This document shows, one piece after another, positions 34,383 to 42,291 of a stretch of 64,000 nt of DNA. The notes beneath the pieces were generated by a model. The model was not told where the DNA came from and made no database searches. It saw only the letters and a program-made list of their open reading frames with translations. Position 1 is the stretch's first letter; each line of letters starts with the position of its first letter. Source of the DNA: Curtobacterium salicis (lineage in GTDB: Bacteria > Actinomycetota > Actinomycetes > Actinomycetales > Microbacteriaceae); the NCBI RefSeq assembly GCF_011759505.1, contig NZ_JAAOYO010000002.1, forward strand, positions 434,001 to 498,000. The letters are read 5' to 3'. The position numbers and the translations under genes are program-made.

Positions 34383-34498
34383 GGTGAACCCCTCATTCTC
34401 TTCGTACCTGCACCCCCGCGCAGAAGATCCCCCGGAGGCTCTGACGCGGTCCACCCTACCGGCTCGTCGATCCAGCGGACCAGGTTCTCCACAGAGAC

Positions 34499-34538
34499 GA
34501 CGCAAGGCCCGACACCGGATGGTGTCGGGCCTTGCGTC
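34499..34538 (-). terminator. 18-bp perfect terminator hairpin after the DEAD-box helicase
   Basis: Arms 34499-34516 and 34521-34538 pair perfectly around GGAT, 45 bp past the helicase stop. The arm sequence GACGCAAGGCCCGACACC differs from the GGGAGGC family. Confidence 0.7.
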
Positions 34539-34583
34539 GGACCGGTGCGTGCGTCAGCAGGCGACCGGCCGCACGTCACGGCG

Positions 34584-36401
34584 TCAGTCGCGCGAGGAGC
34601 GGGGCCGGCGGTCGTCGCCGGAGCCGCCGCGATCGTCACGGTCGCCGTAGCGGGACCCGTCGCGACGGGTGCCGCTGTCGCGACGCACCCCGCCCCGGCT
34701 GTCCGCGCGGATCTCGATGAGCTTGCCGCTGATGCGGGTGTCGCGCAGACGGTCGAGGACGCCGGAGTCCATGTCCGCCGGCAGCTCCACGACGGAGAAG
34801 TCCGGTCGGATCTGGATCGCGCCGAAGTCGTCACGGCGCAGGCCGCCCTCGTTCGCGAGCGCACCGACGATCTGGCGCGGCTCGACCCGGTGGCGACGGC
34901 CGACCTCGATGCGGTAGGCGGTCATCGGCACCGAGCGGCGGCGACGGTCGCCACCACCGCTGTCGCCGTCACGGTCACGGGCCGGGCGGTCGTCACGGCT
35001 GCGACGCTCGTCGCGCTCGATCTGCTGGCGCGCGCGGTCGTCCGCCGGGTCGAGGAGCAGCGGGGTGTCCCCCTGCGCCACGACGGCGAGCGCTGCGGCG
35101 ACGTCCGACTCCGGCACGTCGTGGTGCTCGACGTAGTGGGCGATGATGTCCCGGAACGCGCTGACGCGGGACTCCTGCCCGAGGGCCGCGGTGATCGCGT
35201 CGTCGAAGCGGGTCAGTCGCGTGGAGTTGACGTCCTCGACGCTCGGCAGCTGCATCTGGGTGAGCGGCTGGCGGGTGGCCTTCTCGATCGCGGTGAGCAG
35301 GCGACGCTCACGCGGGGTGACGAAGCTGATCGCGGCACCCGAACGGCCGGCACGACCGGTGCGGCCGATGCGGTGCACGTAGGACTCGGTGTCGATCGGG
35401 ATGTCGAAGTTCACCACGTGGGTGATGCGGTCGACGTCGAGCCCGCGGGCGGCGACGTCGGTGGCGACCAGGATGTCGAGCTTGCCGGACTTCAGCTGGT
35501 TGACGGTCCGCTCGCGCTGGGCCTGGGCGACGTCACCGCTGATGGCGGCCGCGGCGTACCCACGGGCGCGGAGCTTCTCGGCCAGGGTCTCGGTCTCGCT
35601 CTTCGTGCGGACGAAGACGATCATGCCCTCGAAGTCCTCGACCTCGAGGATGCGGGTCAGGGCGTCGACCTTCTGCGGGTAGGACACGACGAGGTAGCGC
35701 TGCGTCGTGTTCGCCGAGGTGGTCGTCTTCGCCTTGACCGTGATCTCGGCCGGGTCGTTGAGGTACTGCTTCGAGATGCGGCGGATCTGCGCGGGCATCG
35801 TCGCGGAGAAGAGCGCGACCTGCTTGGTGTCCGGCGTCTCGGCGAGGATCGTCTCGACGTCCTCCGCGAAGCCCATCTTGAGCATCTCGTCGGCCTCGTC
35901 GAGCACCAGGTACTTCAGCTCGGACAGGTCGAGGGTGCCCTTGGCGATGTGGTCCATGATGCGACCGGGGGTGCCCACGACGACGTCGACGCCGCGACGG
36001 AGGGCGGACAGCTGCACGCCGTACGCCTGGCCGCCGTAGACCGGCAGGACGTGGACGTGCTTCATGTGCGCGGCGTACTGCTCGAACGCCTCGCAGACCT
36101 GGAGCGCGAGCTCACGGGTCGGGGACAGGACGAGCGCCTGCGGCAGCTTCGCGCCGGCCTCCATGCGGGACAGCACGGGCAGTGCGAACGCGGCGGTCTT
36201 GCCGGTACCGGTCTGGGCGAGGCCGACGACATCGCGGCCCTCGAGCAGGATCGGGATGGTGGCGGCCTGGATCGCGGAAGGGGTCTCGTACCCGATGTCC
36301 TTGACGGCCTTGAGGACGGGGTCGCTGAGCCCGAGGTCGGCGAAGGTGATCACGGGCTCCTCGTCGACGGCTTCGGCGGGGGTGGTGTTCTCGGTGCTCA
36401 T
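34584..36401 (-). CDS. deaD: DEAD-box ATP-dependent RNA helicase, DeaD/CsdA type
   Basis: 605 residues. Q motif around ITFADLGLSDPVLKAVKDIGYETPSAIQ, then AQTGTGKTAAF, PTRELALQ, GTPGRIMDH, DEAD in VLDEADEML, SATMP, IVATDVAARGLDVDRITHV and HRIGRTGRAGR. An acidic/arginine linker is followed by a DbpA-type RNA-binding domain (YRIEVGRRHRVEPRQIVGALANEGGL) and a disordered Arg/Gly/Asp tail. It acts in ribosome assembly and RNA unwinding, often at low temperature. ATG at 36399-36401 gives MSTENTTPAEAV; no strong ribosome site. Confidence 0.94.
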   Translation of the reverse strand: MSTENTTPAEAVDEEPVITFADLGLSDPVLKAVKDIGYETPSAIQAATIPILLEGRDVVGLAQTGTGKTAAFALPVLSRMEAGAKLPQALVLSPTRELALQVCEAFEQYAAHMKHVHVLPVYGGQAYGVQLSALRRGVDVVVGTPGRIMDHIAKGTLDLSELKYLVLDEADEMLKMGFAEDVETILAETPDTKQVALFSATMPAQIRRISKQYLNDPAEITVKAKTTTSANTTQRYLVVSYPQKVDALTRILEVEDFEGMIVFVRTKSETETLAEKLRARGYAAAAISGDVAQAQRERTVNQLKSGKLDILVATDVAARGLDVDRITHVVNFDIPIDTESYVHRIGRTGRAGRSGAAISFVTPRERRLLTAIEKATRQPLTQMQLPSVEDVNSTRLTRFDDAITAALGQESRVSAFRDIIAHYVEHHDVPESDVAAALAVVAQGDTPLLLDPADDRARQQIERDERRSRDDRPARDRDGDSGGGDRRRRSVPMTAYRIEVGRRHRVEPRQIVGALANEGGLRRDDFGAIQIRPDFSVVELPADMDSGVLDRLRDTRISGKLIEIRADSRGGVRRDSGTRRDGSRYGDRDDRGGSGDDRRPRSSRD

Positions 36402-36437
36402 GGGGAGAACGGTATCCCGTTTTCGAGCTGGACCCCA

Positions 36438-36485
36438 GACGGACGGGAGGCGCGTGGCGGCCGCACCACGTGCCTCCCGTCCGTC
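36438..36485. terminator. GGGAGGC-family stem-loop downstream of the SDR gene
   Basis: Arms pair from GACGGACGGGAGGC on the left to GCCTCCCGTCCGTC on the right with one internal mismatch (GCGCGTGG against CCACGTGC). Lies 11 bp after the SDR stop. Confidence 0.75.
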
Positions 36486-36496
36486 ACGGGGTCGGT

Positions 36497-37255
36497 TCAG
36501 ACGACCGACCAGCCGCCGTCGCTCGGCAGGACGGCCCCGTTGACGTTGGCGGAGTCGTCGCTGAGGAGCCACGTGATGGCCGCCGCGAGCTGCTCCGGCT
36601 GGGCGACCGGCGGGATGGTGGTCTGCATGATCGGGCCGACCCGACCGGCGGCGTACTCGCTCTTCATCGGCGCCTCGATGTTCGTCGCGACGGCTCCCGG
36701 GGCGACGGCGTTGGCGCGGATGCCCTGGGGCCCGTGGAAGAACGCGACGCTCTTGGTGTACCCGGCGATGGCGTGCTTGGAGGACGTGTAGGCGGCGCCC
36801 GCGGCGGATGCCTTGAGCGCGGCCTCGGACGCCACGTTGACCACGGAGCCCTTGCCGGCGGCGATCATCAGCGGCAGCACGGCACGGGTGAGGCGCATCG
36901 GACCGGTGACGTTGACGCTGAAGACGCGCTCCCAGGTGGCGTCGTCGACCTCGTCCGGCGGCAGGAACGCGTCCATGATGCCGGCGACGTTGGCGAGCCC
37001 GTCGACGCGGCCGCCGGCGGCGGTGACGAGGGCGTCGATGGTCTCAGTCGCGGCGACGTCACCGACGACGGTCTCGACGTCGAGGCCGTCGAGTTCGGTG
37101 CGGAGCGCGTCGAGGCGGGCGGCGACGACGTCGGTGGCGATGACGCGACCACCCTCTTGCGCGATGCGGGTCGCCGTGGCGCGTCCGATGCCGGATCCCG
37201 CTCCGGTGACGATGATGGTCGAGCCGGCGAACCGTCCGGTGGTGGTGTCGGTCAT
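36497..37255 (-). CDS. Short-chain dehydrogenase/reductase
   Basis: 252 residues, classical SDR: TGAGSGIGRATA cofactor motif, DVETVVGDVAA, NVAGIMDAF, the catalytic Ser in NVASEAALKAS and YTSSKHAIAGYTKS with the catalytic Tyr and Lys, and ANAVAPGAVATNI. Asp at the end of strand two (ATDVVAARLD) favours NAD(H). The substrate is unknown. Divergent from a TetR gene with 67 bp between starts, which suggests that regulator controls it. Confidence 0.92.
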   Translation of the reverse strand: MTDTTTGRFAGSTIIVTGAGSGIGRATATRIAQEGGRVIATDVVAARLDALRTELDGLDVETVVGDVAATETIDALVTAAGGRVDGLANVAGIMDAFLPPDEVDDATWERVFSVNVTGPMRLTRAVLPLMIAAGKGSVVNVASEAALKASAAGAAYTSSKHAIAGYTKSVAFFHGPQGIRANAVAPGAVATNIEAPMKSEYAAGRVGPIMQTTIPPVAQPEQLAAAITWLLSDDSANVNGAVLPSDGGWSVV

Positions 37256-37265
37256 GGTGTCTCCT

Positions 37266-37309
37266 CACTGAGTCGCGCTGCCTGCGCACCACCGTTGTAG
37301 CACTCAGTG
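37266..37309. promoter_or_regulatory. Candidate TetR operator arms between SDR and tetR
   Basis: CACTGAGT at 37266-37273 and its exact complement ACTCAGTG at 37302-37309, in the 67-bp divergent gap. The 28-bp spacing is long for one dimer site; they may be two half-sites. Inferred from symmetry and location. Confidence 0.4.
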
Positions 37310-37322
37310 CCGAAAGGGAGCC

Positions 37323-37895
37323 ATGCACGACCGACCCACCGGGCGTCCGCGCACGATCGTCCCGGACGCGGTGTCCCTCGTCGCCCTGCGGCTCTTCGAC
37401 GAGCGCACCTACGACGCGGTGGCGATGGACGACGTCGCCGTCGAGGCCGGCATCAGCCGTCGGTCACTCTTCCGGCTCTTCCCCACCAAGGGCTCACTGG
37501 TGTGGGGCGGACTCGACGAGTTCCGTGAGCGCTTCGAGGACGCCCTCGCCGGACGCCCGCACGACGAGGCCTCCGGTGACGCGCTCCGAGCCGCCTACCG
37601 GATCGCCGCGACGTTCCCCGCGGACGTGGTCGAGGTGACCCGGCGACGGCTCCGCGTGATCCGGGCGAACCCGAGCCTGGGGCAGGAGGGCGCCTTCTTC
37701 GTCGCCGAACTCGAGCACACCCTTGTGGCCTTCGTGGCCGGACGCGACGGGGTCTCCGAGGACGACCTGGCCGTGCAGGTGCGCTGCGCGGTGTTCGCGG
37801 CGGCGGCCGACGCGGCACTGACGTGGTGGGCCCTGCACGGCGGCGCGGGCGGACCGGCCGAGGTCGTGGACGCGGTGCTCGCCGATCTGGTCTGA
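37323..37895 (+). CDS. TetR-family transcriptional regulator
   Basis: 190 residues. Helix-turn-helix at the N-terminus: FDERTYDAVAMDDVAVEAGISRRSLFRLFPTKGSLVWGG, which is the standard TetR layout. The C-terminal ligand domain is poorly conserved. ATG with AAAGGGAGCC upstream. Divergent from the SDR gene. Confidence 0.92.
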   Translation: MHDRPTGRPRTIVPDAVSLVALRLFDERTYDAVAMDDVAVEAGISRRSLFRLFPTKGSLVWGGLDEFRERFEDALAGRPHDEASGDALRAAYRIAATFPADVVEVTRRRLRVIRANPSLGQEGAFFVAELEHTLVAFVAGRDGVSEDDLAVQVRCAVFAAAADAALTWWALHGGAGGPAEVVDAVLADLV

Positions 37896-37925
37896 GCGGG
37901 CGCGCTCCCCCGACGTGCGAGCCGA

Positions 37926-38468
37926 CTACGGCGTCTCGCCCCGGTCGTCCTCGCCGCCGGCGCCGAGCACCTCGGCCGCACGGTCGTTGAACCGTGCCAG
38001 CAGTCGGGCGAGGTCGCGCAGTTCCTGCCCGTCGAACACGCTCGTCACGTCGTCGAACACCGCGTCCCCCTGCGCGTCGAGGCCGTCCAGCAGCGCACGG
38101 CCGGCCGGCGCCAGGGCGAGCAGGGCCGCCCGACCGTCGTCCGGGTCCGGCGTGGTGCGGACGTAGCCGGCCTCGACGAGACCGGCGATCCGCCGGCTGA
38201 CGACCGGCCGCGACAGTCCGGTGCGCTCGGCGACGGCGGTCGAGCGGACCTCTCCCAGGCGTTCGACGGCCCGGAGGATCACCCGCGCGGTCGGGTCGAG
38301 GCCGCCGGACTGCTCGATGAGCACGGTCCGCAGGGTCTGGCGCACCCACAGCCGGTCGAGCTGTCGGCGGAGCAGCCGCTCGGCTCCCGGGCGGTCGTCG
38401 TCGGGCCGACCGTCGTCGGGCCGATCGTCGTCGGGCCGATCGTCGTCGGGGCGTTGGTCCTCGGGCAC
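37926..38468 (-). CDS. MarR-family regulator with Asp-rich N-terminal repeat
   Basis: 180 residues from the GTG at 38466-38468. The first 27 residues are a RPDDDRPDDD repeat, then RQLDRLWVRQTLRTVLIEQSGGLDPTARVILRAVERLG and the winged helix VRSTAVAERTGLSRPVVSRRIAGLVEAGYVRTTPDPDDGRA. It is divergent from the DHA2 efflux gene, and a palindrome overlaps that gene's promoter, so it probably represses the pump. A longer reading frame upstream runs through the promoter and is rejected. Confidence 0.88.
   Translation of the reverse strand: MPEDQRPDDDRPDDDRPDDGRPDDDRPGAERLLRRQLDRLWVRQTLRTVLIEQSGGLDPTARVILRAVERLGEVRSTAVAERTGLSRPVVSRRIAGLVEAGYVRTTPDPDDGRAALLALAPAGRALLDGLDAQGDAVFDDVTSVFDGQELRDLARLLARFNDRAAEVLGAGGEDDRGETP
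38396..38456. repeat. 15-bp tandem repeat in the MarR N-terminus
   Basis: Four copies of a GTCGTCGGGCCGATC-like unit, encoding the RPDDD repeats. Copy-number change would preserve frame. Confidence 0.75.
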
Positions 38469-38488
38469 GGCGTCATCGTACGACGCGC

Positions 38489-38524
38489 CAACTAGTTGCT
38501 TGCAGAACGCAATGGATGTAAAGT
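38489..38524 (+). promoter_or_regulatory. Promoter with overlapping palindromic operator for the DHA2 efflux gene
   Basis: TTGCTT (38496-38501), a 17-base spacer and TAAAGT (38519-38524) form a good housekeeping promoter, unusual in this GC-rich window. The perfect 10-base palindrome CAACTAGTTG (38489-38498) overlaps the -35, and the AT-rich patch stands out. Transcription would start near 38531. The divergent MarR is the likely ligand. Confidence 0.65.
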
Positions 38525-38640
38525 TGCGGAGCCTGCAAGGTTTCAGGATGCGCAGCGGCCCCTCCGTGGCCCACGCACCCGCCTCGCCTCCGCCCGACGA
38601 CGCACTCGCCGTCCGGCACGTCGAACCAGAAGGACCCGCA

Positions 38641-40785
38641 TTGTCAACAGTCACCGCACAGACGCCGGTGCCGGGCCGGAGCACCGCGACCCCCGGTGCA
38701 CCCGGTCAGCAACCCCTGATGACCCACCGTCAGATCCTGCTCGTCATCTACGGGCTGATGGCGGGCATGTTCCTGTCGTCCCTCGGCCAGACGGTCTTCG
38801 GCACCGCGATCCGCACCATCGGCGACGACCTGCACGGTCTCGACCAGCAGGCCTGGGTCACGACCGCCTACCTGATCACGTCGACGATCGCGACGCCGAT
38901 CTACGGCAAGCTCTCCGACATCTTCGGCCGTCGTCCGCTCTACATCTTCGGCATCGTGGTCTTCATCGTCGGCGCCGTCCTGTCGTCGATGTCCACGTCG
39001 ATGCTCATGCTCGCCGCCTTCCGCGCCGTCCAGGGCATCGGTGCCGGTGCGCTGATGTCGCTGCCGCTCGCGATCATGGGCGACATCCTCGCCCCGCGTG
39101 AGCGCGCGAAGTACCAGGGCTACTTCCTCGCCGTCTTCGGCATCTCGTCGGTCATCGGCCCGCTCATCGGCGGTCTGCTCGCCGGGGCGTCCGAGATCCT
39201 CTTCATCACCGGCTGGCGCTGGGTGCTCCTCATCAACGTGCCGATCGGCATCGCCGCGCTCGTCATGGTGATCGTCTTCCTGCACCTGCCGAAGGTGCAC
39301 GACAAGCGCGACAAGCCGGTCGTCGACTGGTGGGGCGCGACCTCGGTCATCGTCACCCTCGTCCCGCTGCTGCTGGTCGCCGAGCAGGGCCGCACGTGGG
39401 GCTGGGGCTCCCCCGCCGCCCTCGCCTGCTACGTCATCGGAGCCGTCGGCCTCGTCGCACTGCTCGTCATCGAGTCGAAGATGGGCGACGCGGCGATCAT
39501 CCCGCTGAAGCTCTTCCGCTCCGGCACGTTCTCGATGGCGACCGTCATCGGGTTCCTCGTCGGCTTCGCGATGTTCGGCGCCATGCTGACCATCCCGCTG
39601 TACCTGCAGATCGTCGTCGGCCTCAGCCCGACCGAGTCCGGCTTCGCGACGCTGCCCCTCGTCGGCGGCCTGATGATCGCCTCCATCACCTCGGGACAGA
39701 TCGTCGCCCGCGTCGGCCGCTACCGGGTCTTCCCGGTGATCGGCACCGCGCTGGTGTCGGCCGGCTACGTCGTCCTGACCTTCATGACGATCGACAAGCC
39801 GCTCTGGTTCCTGATGATCGGCATGTTCCTCATCGGTCTCGGACTCGGTTCGGTCATGCAGTCCCTGACGCTCGCGTCGCAGGGGTCCGTCGAGGCCAAG
39901 GACATGGGCGTCGCGACCAGCTCGGCGACCTTCTTCCGCCAGATCGGCGGCACGCTCGGCACCGCCGTGCTGCTCTCGATCCTGTTCTCGGTGATGCCCG
40001 CCAACATCGTGCACGCCACCGCGAACAAGGCCGACCTGACCGCTGCACTCGACGCGGCGCTCAACCCGAGCGTCGCCAGCGCGAAGGCGAACCAGGGCGT
40101 CATGGACCAGATCTGGGACCCGATAGTCGAACCGATCCAGGACAACATCGACTCCGGGCTCGCCCGCGGCACCACCGCCGCGAAGCAGGCCGCCGACCAG
40201 GCCGTCACCCAGCAGGTCACCACGGCCGTCCAGGCGCAGGTCGCCGCCGGAACGGTCCCCGCGGCCGCCGCCGAGACCGTGATCGCCCAGCAGGTCGCCG
40301 ACGCCACCCCGCAGGCCGAGGCCACCGCCCTCGCGACGGCCGCCGACCAGGCACACGCCAGCGTCGTGGACGGACAGCTCGCGGTCGACTGGAAGGACGC
40401 CGGACAGCGCACCTACTGGGTCGACCAGGTCGTCCCGGACCTCGTCAAGCAGATCGACAAGGGTGCGAACGACGACTCGAGTGCCTCGGCCACGAACGAC
40501 ACCTCGTTCCTGACCGGCGCCGACTCCCGCCTGACGCGCCCGTTCATGGCCGGCTTCAACGCATCGTCCGTGACCATCTACTGGGTCGGACTCGCCGTGA
40601 TCCTGCTCGCCTTCGTCCTCACCTGGTTCTTCAAGGTGCCGCCGCTGCGCCAGCGCTCGGCCCTGCAGGAGCAGGCGGACATGTCCGCCGAGGCCCAGCT
40701 CGAGGCCGACGCCGGCATGGCCGCGGCCGAGGCCGGCTCCTTCACCGGTCCGATGACCGGATCCACGCCGACCCAGCGTCGGTGA
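38641..40785 (+). CDS. MFS drug efflux transporter, DHA2 (14-TM) family
   Basis: 714 residues, TTG start with AGAAGGACC upstream. Fourteen predicted membrane segments. MFS motifs: LSSLGQTVFGTAIRTIGDDL, KLSDIFGRRPLY (motif A), RAVQGIGAGALMSLP and GPLIGGLLAG (motif C). Proton-driven export of drugs or toxic metabolites. Between the last two membrane segments there is a large loop of about 180 residues (from NIVHATANKADL to NDTSFLTGADSR) rich in Ala, Gln and Thr, probably helical and outside the membrane. Flanked by a divergent MarR and a downstream TetR. Confidence 0.92.
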   Translation: MSTVTAQTPVPGRSTATPGAPGQQPLMTHRQILLVIYGLMAGMFLSSLGQTVFGTAIRTIGDDLHGLDQQAWVTTAYLITSTIATPIYGKLSDIFGRRPLYIFGIVVFIVGAVLSSMSTSMLMLAAFRAVQGIGAGALMSLPLAIMGDILAPRERAKYQGYFLAVFGISSVIGPLIGGLLAGASEILFITGWRWVLLINVPIGIAALVMVIVFLHLPKVHDKRDKPVVDWWGATSVIVTLVPLLLVAEQGRTWGWGSPAALACYVIGAVGLVALLVIESKMGDAAIIPLKLFRSGTFSMATVIGFLVGFAMFGAMLTIPLYLQIVVGLSPTESGFATLPLVGGLMIASITSGQIVARVGRYRVFPVIGTALVSAGYVVLTFMTIDKPLWFLMIGMFLIGLGLGSVMQSLTLASQGSVEAKDMGVATSSATFFRQIGGTLGTAVLLSILFSVMPANIVHATANKADLTAALDAALNPSVASAKANQGVMDQIWDPIVEPIQDNIDSGLARGTTAAKQAADQAVTQQVTTAVQAQVAAGTVPAAAAETVIAQQVADATPQAEATALATAADQAHASVVDGQLAVDWKDAGQRTYWVDQVVPDLVKQIDKGANDDSSASATNDTSFLTGADSRLTRPFMAGFNASSVTIYWVGLAVILLAFVLTWFFKVPPLRQRSALQEQADMSAEAQLEADAGMAAAEAGSFTGPMTGSTPTQRR

Positions 40786-40870
40786 CCACCCGGGCCGCCC
40801 GCACGCACGCCGACCACCGTCGGCAGCGCGCGGGCGGCCCGCCCCACCTCTCCCCCACCGGAGGTCGCCC

Positions 40871-41497
40871 GTGACCACCACGGCAGCACCCGCATCCGAC
40901 AGCGCCGCGCTCGGCAGCAGTGCCGACGGCGGTTCCGAGCCCTGCACGCTCCGCGAACGCAAGAAGCAGCAGACCCGGCAGGCCATCCACGACGCAGCCC
41001 TCACCCGCATCACCGAGCACGGCCTGGACGGGGTCACGGTCGAGCAGATCTGCGCCGACGCCGACGTCTCCCCGCGCACCTTCTTCAACTACTTCTCGTC
41101 GAAGGCCCACGCGGCCATCGGCCTCGACACCGTCGACGTCCCCGACGCCGTGCGTGACCGGTTCGCCGCCGCCGACGGCCCGCTGATCGACGACGTCTGC
41201 GACCTCGTCGCCCACACGGTGCCGCTCTCCGCCGACCGTGCCCGGGCGAAGGAACTGCTGGTCCGGCGCCCCGAGATGACGTCGATGGTGATGCGCTGGA
41301 TGGCCGAGTCCCGGCAGTCCCTCATCGCCGCCGTCAGCACACGCACCGACGAGGACACCGCGCGCACCGCCGTCGCCCTCGTGATGTCCGCACTCACCGA
41401 AGCTGCCCACCGCTTCAGCGTGCAGAACCAGGCGGACCTCGCCACGCGCCTCCGCGCCGTCGTCGCCGAGATGGTCGCGCTCGTCACCGACCGCTGA
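40871..41497 (+). CDS. TetR-family transcriptional regulator
   Basis: 208 residues, GTG start with CCGGAGG upstream. The helix-turn-helix (RERKKQQTRQAIHDAALTRITEHGLDGVTVEQICADADVSPRTFFNYFSSKAHA) begins at about residue 27 after a disordered N-terminus. It lies 85 bp downstream of the DHA2 pump on the same strand and may be co-transcribed, giving that pump two possible regulators. Confidence 0.92.
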   Translation: MTTTAAPASDSAALGSSADGGSEPCTLRERKKQQTRQAIHDAALTRITEHGLDGVTVEQICADADVSPRTFFNYFSSKAHAAIGLDTVDVPDAVRDRFAAADGPLIDDVCDLVAHTVPLSADRARAKELLVRRPEMTSMVMRWMAESRQSLIAAVSTRTDEDTARTAVALVMSALTEAAHRFSVQNQADLATRLRAVVAEMVALVTDR

Positions 41498-41515
41498 CCG
41501 CCGTCACCAGGCCGG

Positions 41516-42151
41516 TCACGGTGTCGGTGGCACGTCCCCCGTCATGACGACGCGTCCGGCGCCGTCGTCCCACCGGTAGGCCGCCTCGGCTCGACCACTG
41601 GCCTCGGCGTTCCCCTCGCCGGCGAGCGGGAACCGGTACGTCACGGTCAGCGCCGCGTCGGACTGCCGGACGACGTCCGGCTCGAACGAGTACTGCTCCT
41701 TCGTCGCCGTGCCGAGGTACGCGCCGTCGTGGAACAGCAGGATCGCCGACGGTGAGCTGCCGGTCGACATCGCCGGGCGCAGCACGACCCACGACAGCGC
41801 CGCACACGGGTCGTACCCGTCGCGCTCGGCCGACGCGGTGTCCCAGGTGGCCCCGTCGATGCCGGCGGGCGCACCGAGACGGTCGGCAGCCTGCTGGATC
41901 GCACTCGTCGGGTCCTCGGCGCCACACGTCGGGGTCGCGCTCGGCTGCGGCGTCTGCACCGGAGCCGGTGTCGTCGCGACCGAGGTCGGCGTCGCCGCGG
42001 CCGCCGCCGACGGCGCGACGGTCTGCGTCACCGTCTGCGTCGGCGCAGGGTCACCCGACCCGGTCGAACACCCGGCGAGGGCGACCGAGACGAGCCCGAG
42101 CGGGACGAGGCCGCGCAGCGCGGCGGTGCGGAGTCGCGAACTGGTTCCCAT
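41516..42151 (-). CDS. LppP/LprE-family lipoprotein
   Basis: 211 residues. Lipoprotein signal peptide with lipobox LVSVALAGC (Cys28), then a long Thr/Pro/Ala linker and a globular domain: GYDPCAALSWVVLRP, SAILLFHDGAYLGTATKEQYSF and VTYRFPLAGEGNAEASG. These match the actinobacterial LppP/LprE family, anchored on the outer face of the membrane, function unclear. Two conserved Cys (CGAEDP, DPCAAL) may form a disulfide. ATG at 42149-42151 is chosen; a start at 42160 would add three residues. Confidence 0.85.
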   Translation of the reverse strand: MGTSSRLRTAALRGLVPLGLVSVALAGCSTGSGDPAPTQTVTQTVAPSAAAAATPTSVATTPAPVQTPQPSATPTCGAEDPTSAIQQAADRLGAPAGIDGATWDTASAERDGYDPCAALSWVVLRPAMSTGSSPSAILLFHDGAYLGTATKEQYSFEPDVVRQSDAALTVTYRFPLAGEGNAEASGRAEAAYRWDDGAGRVVMTGDVPPTP

Positions 42152-42217
42152 GTGGGACATCCTGCCGGGCCGCCGCCGCCGGCCCACAGGGGACGCCGAG
42201 GTCGGTTGACCGCTCGG

Positions 42218-42258
42218 CCGGGAGGCGCATGTCGGGGGTGATCCGTGCCTCCCGTCCG
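42218..42258. repeat. Decayed GGGAGGC-family palindrome downstream of an AraC gene
   Basis: Eight paired bases CGGGAGGC (42219-42226) and GCCTCCCG (42247-42254) around a 20-base loop, 34 bp past the AraC stop. Confidence 0.55.
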
Positions 42259-42291
42259 GCAGACGTCGCGGCGGGCGACCGCCGGCGCTGC

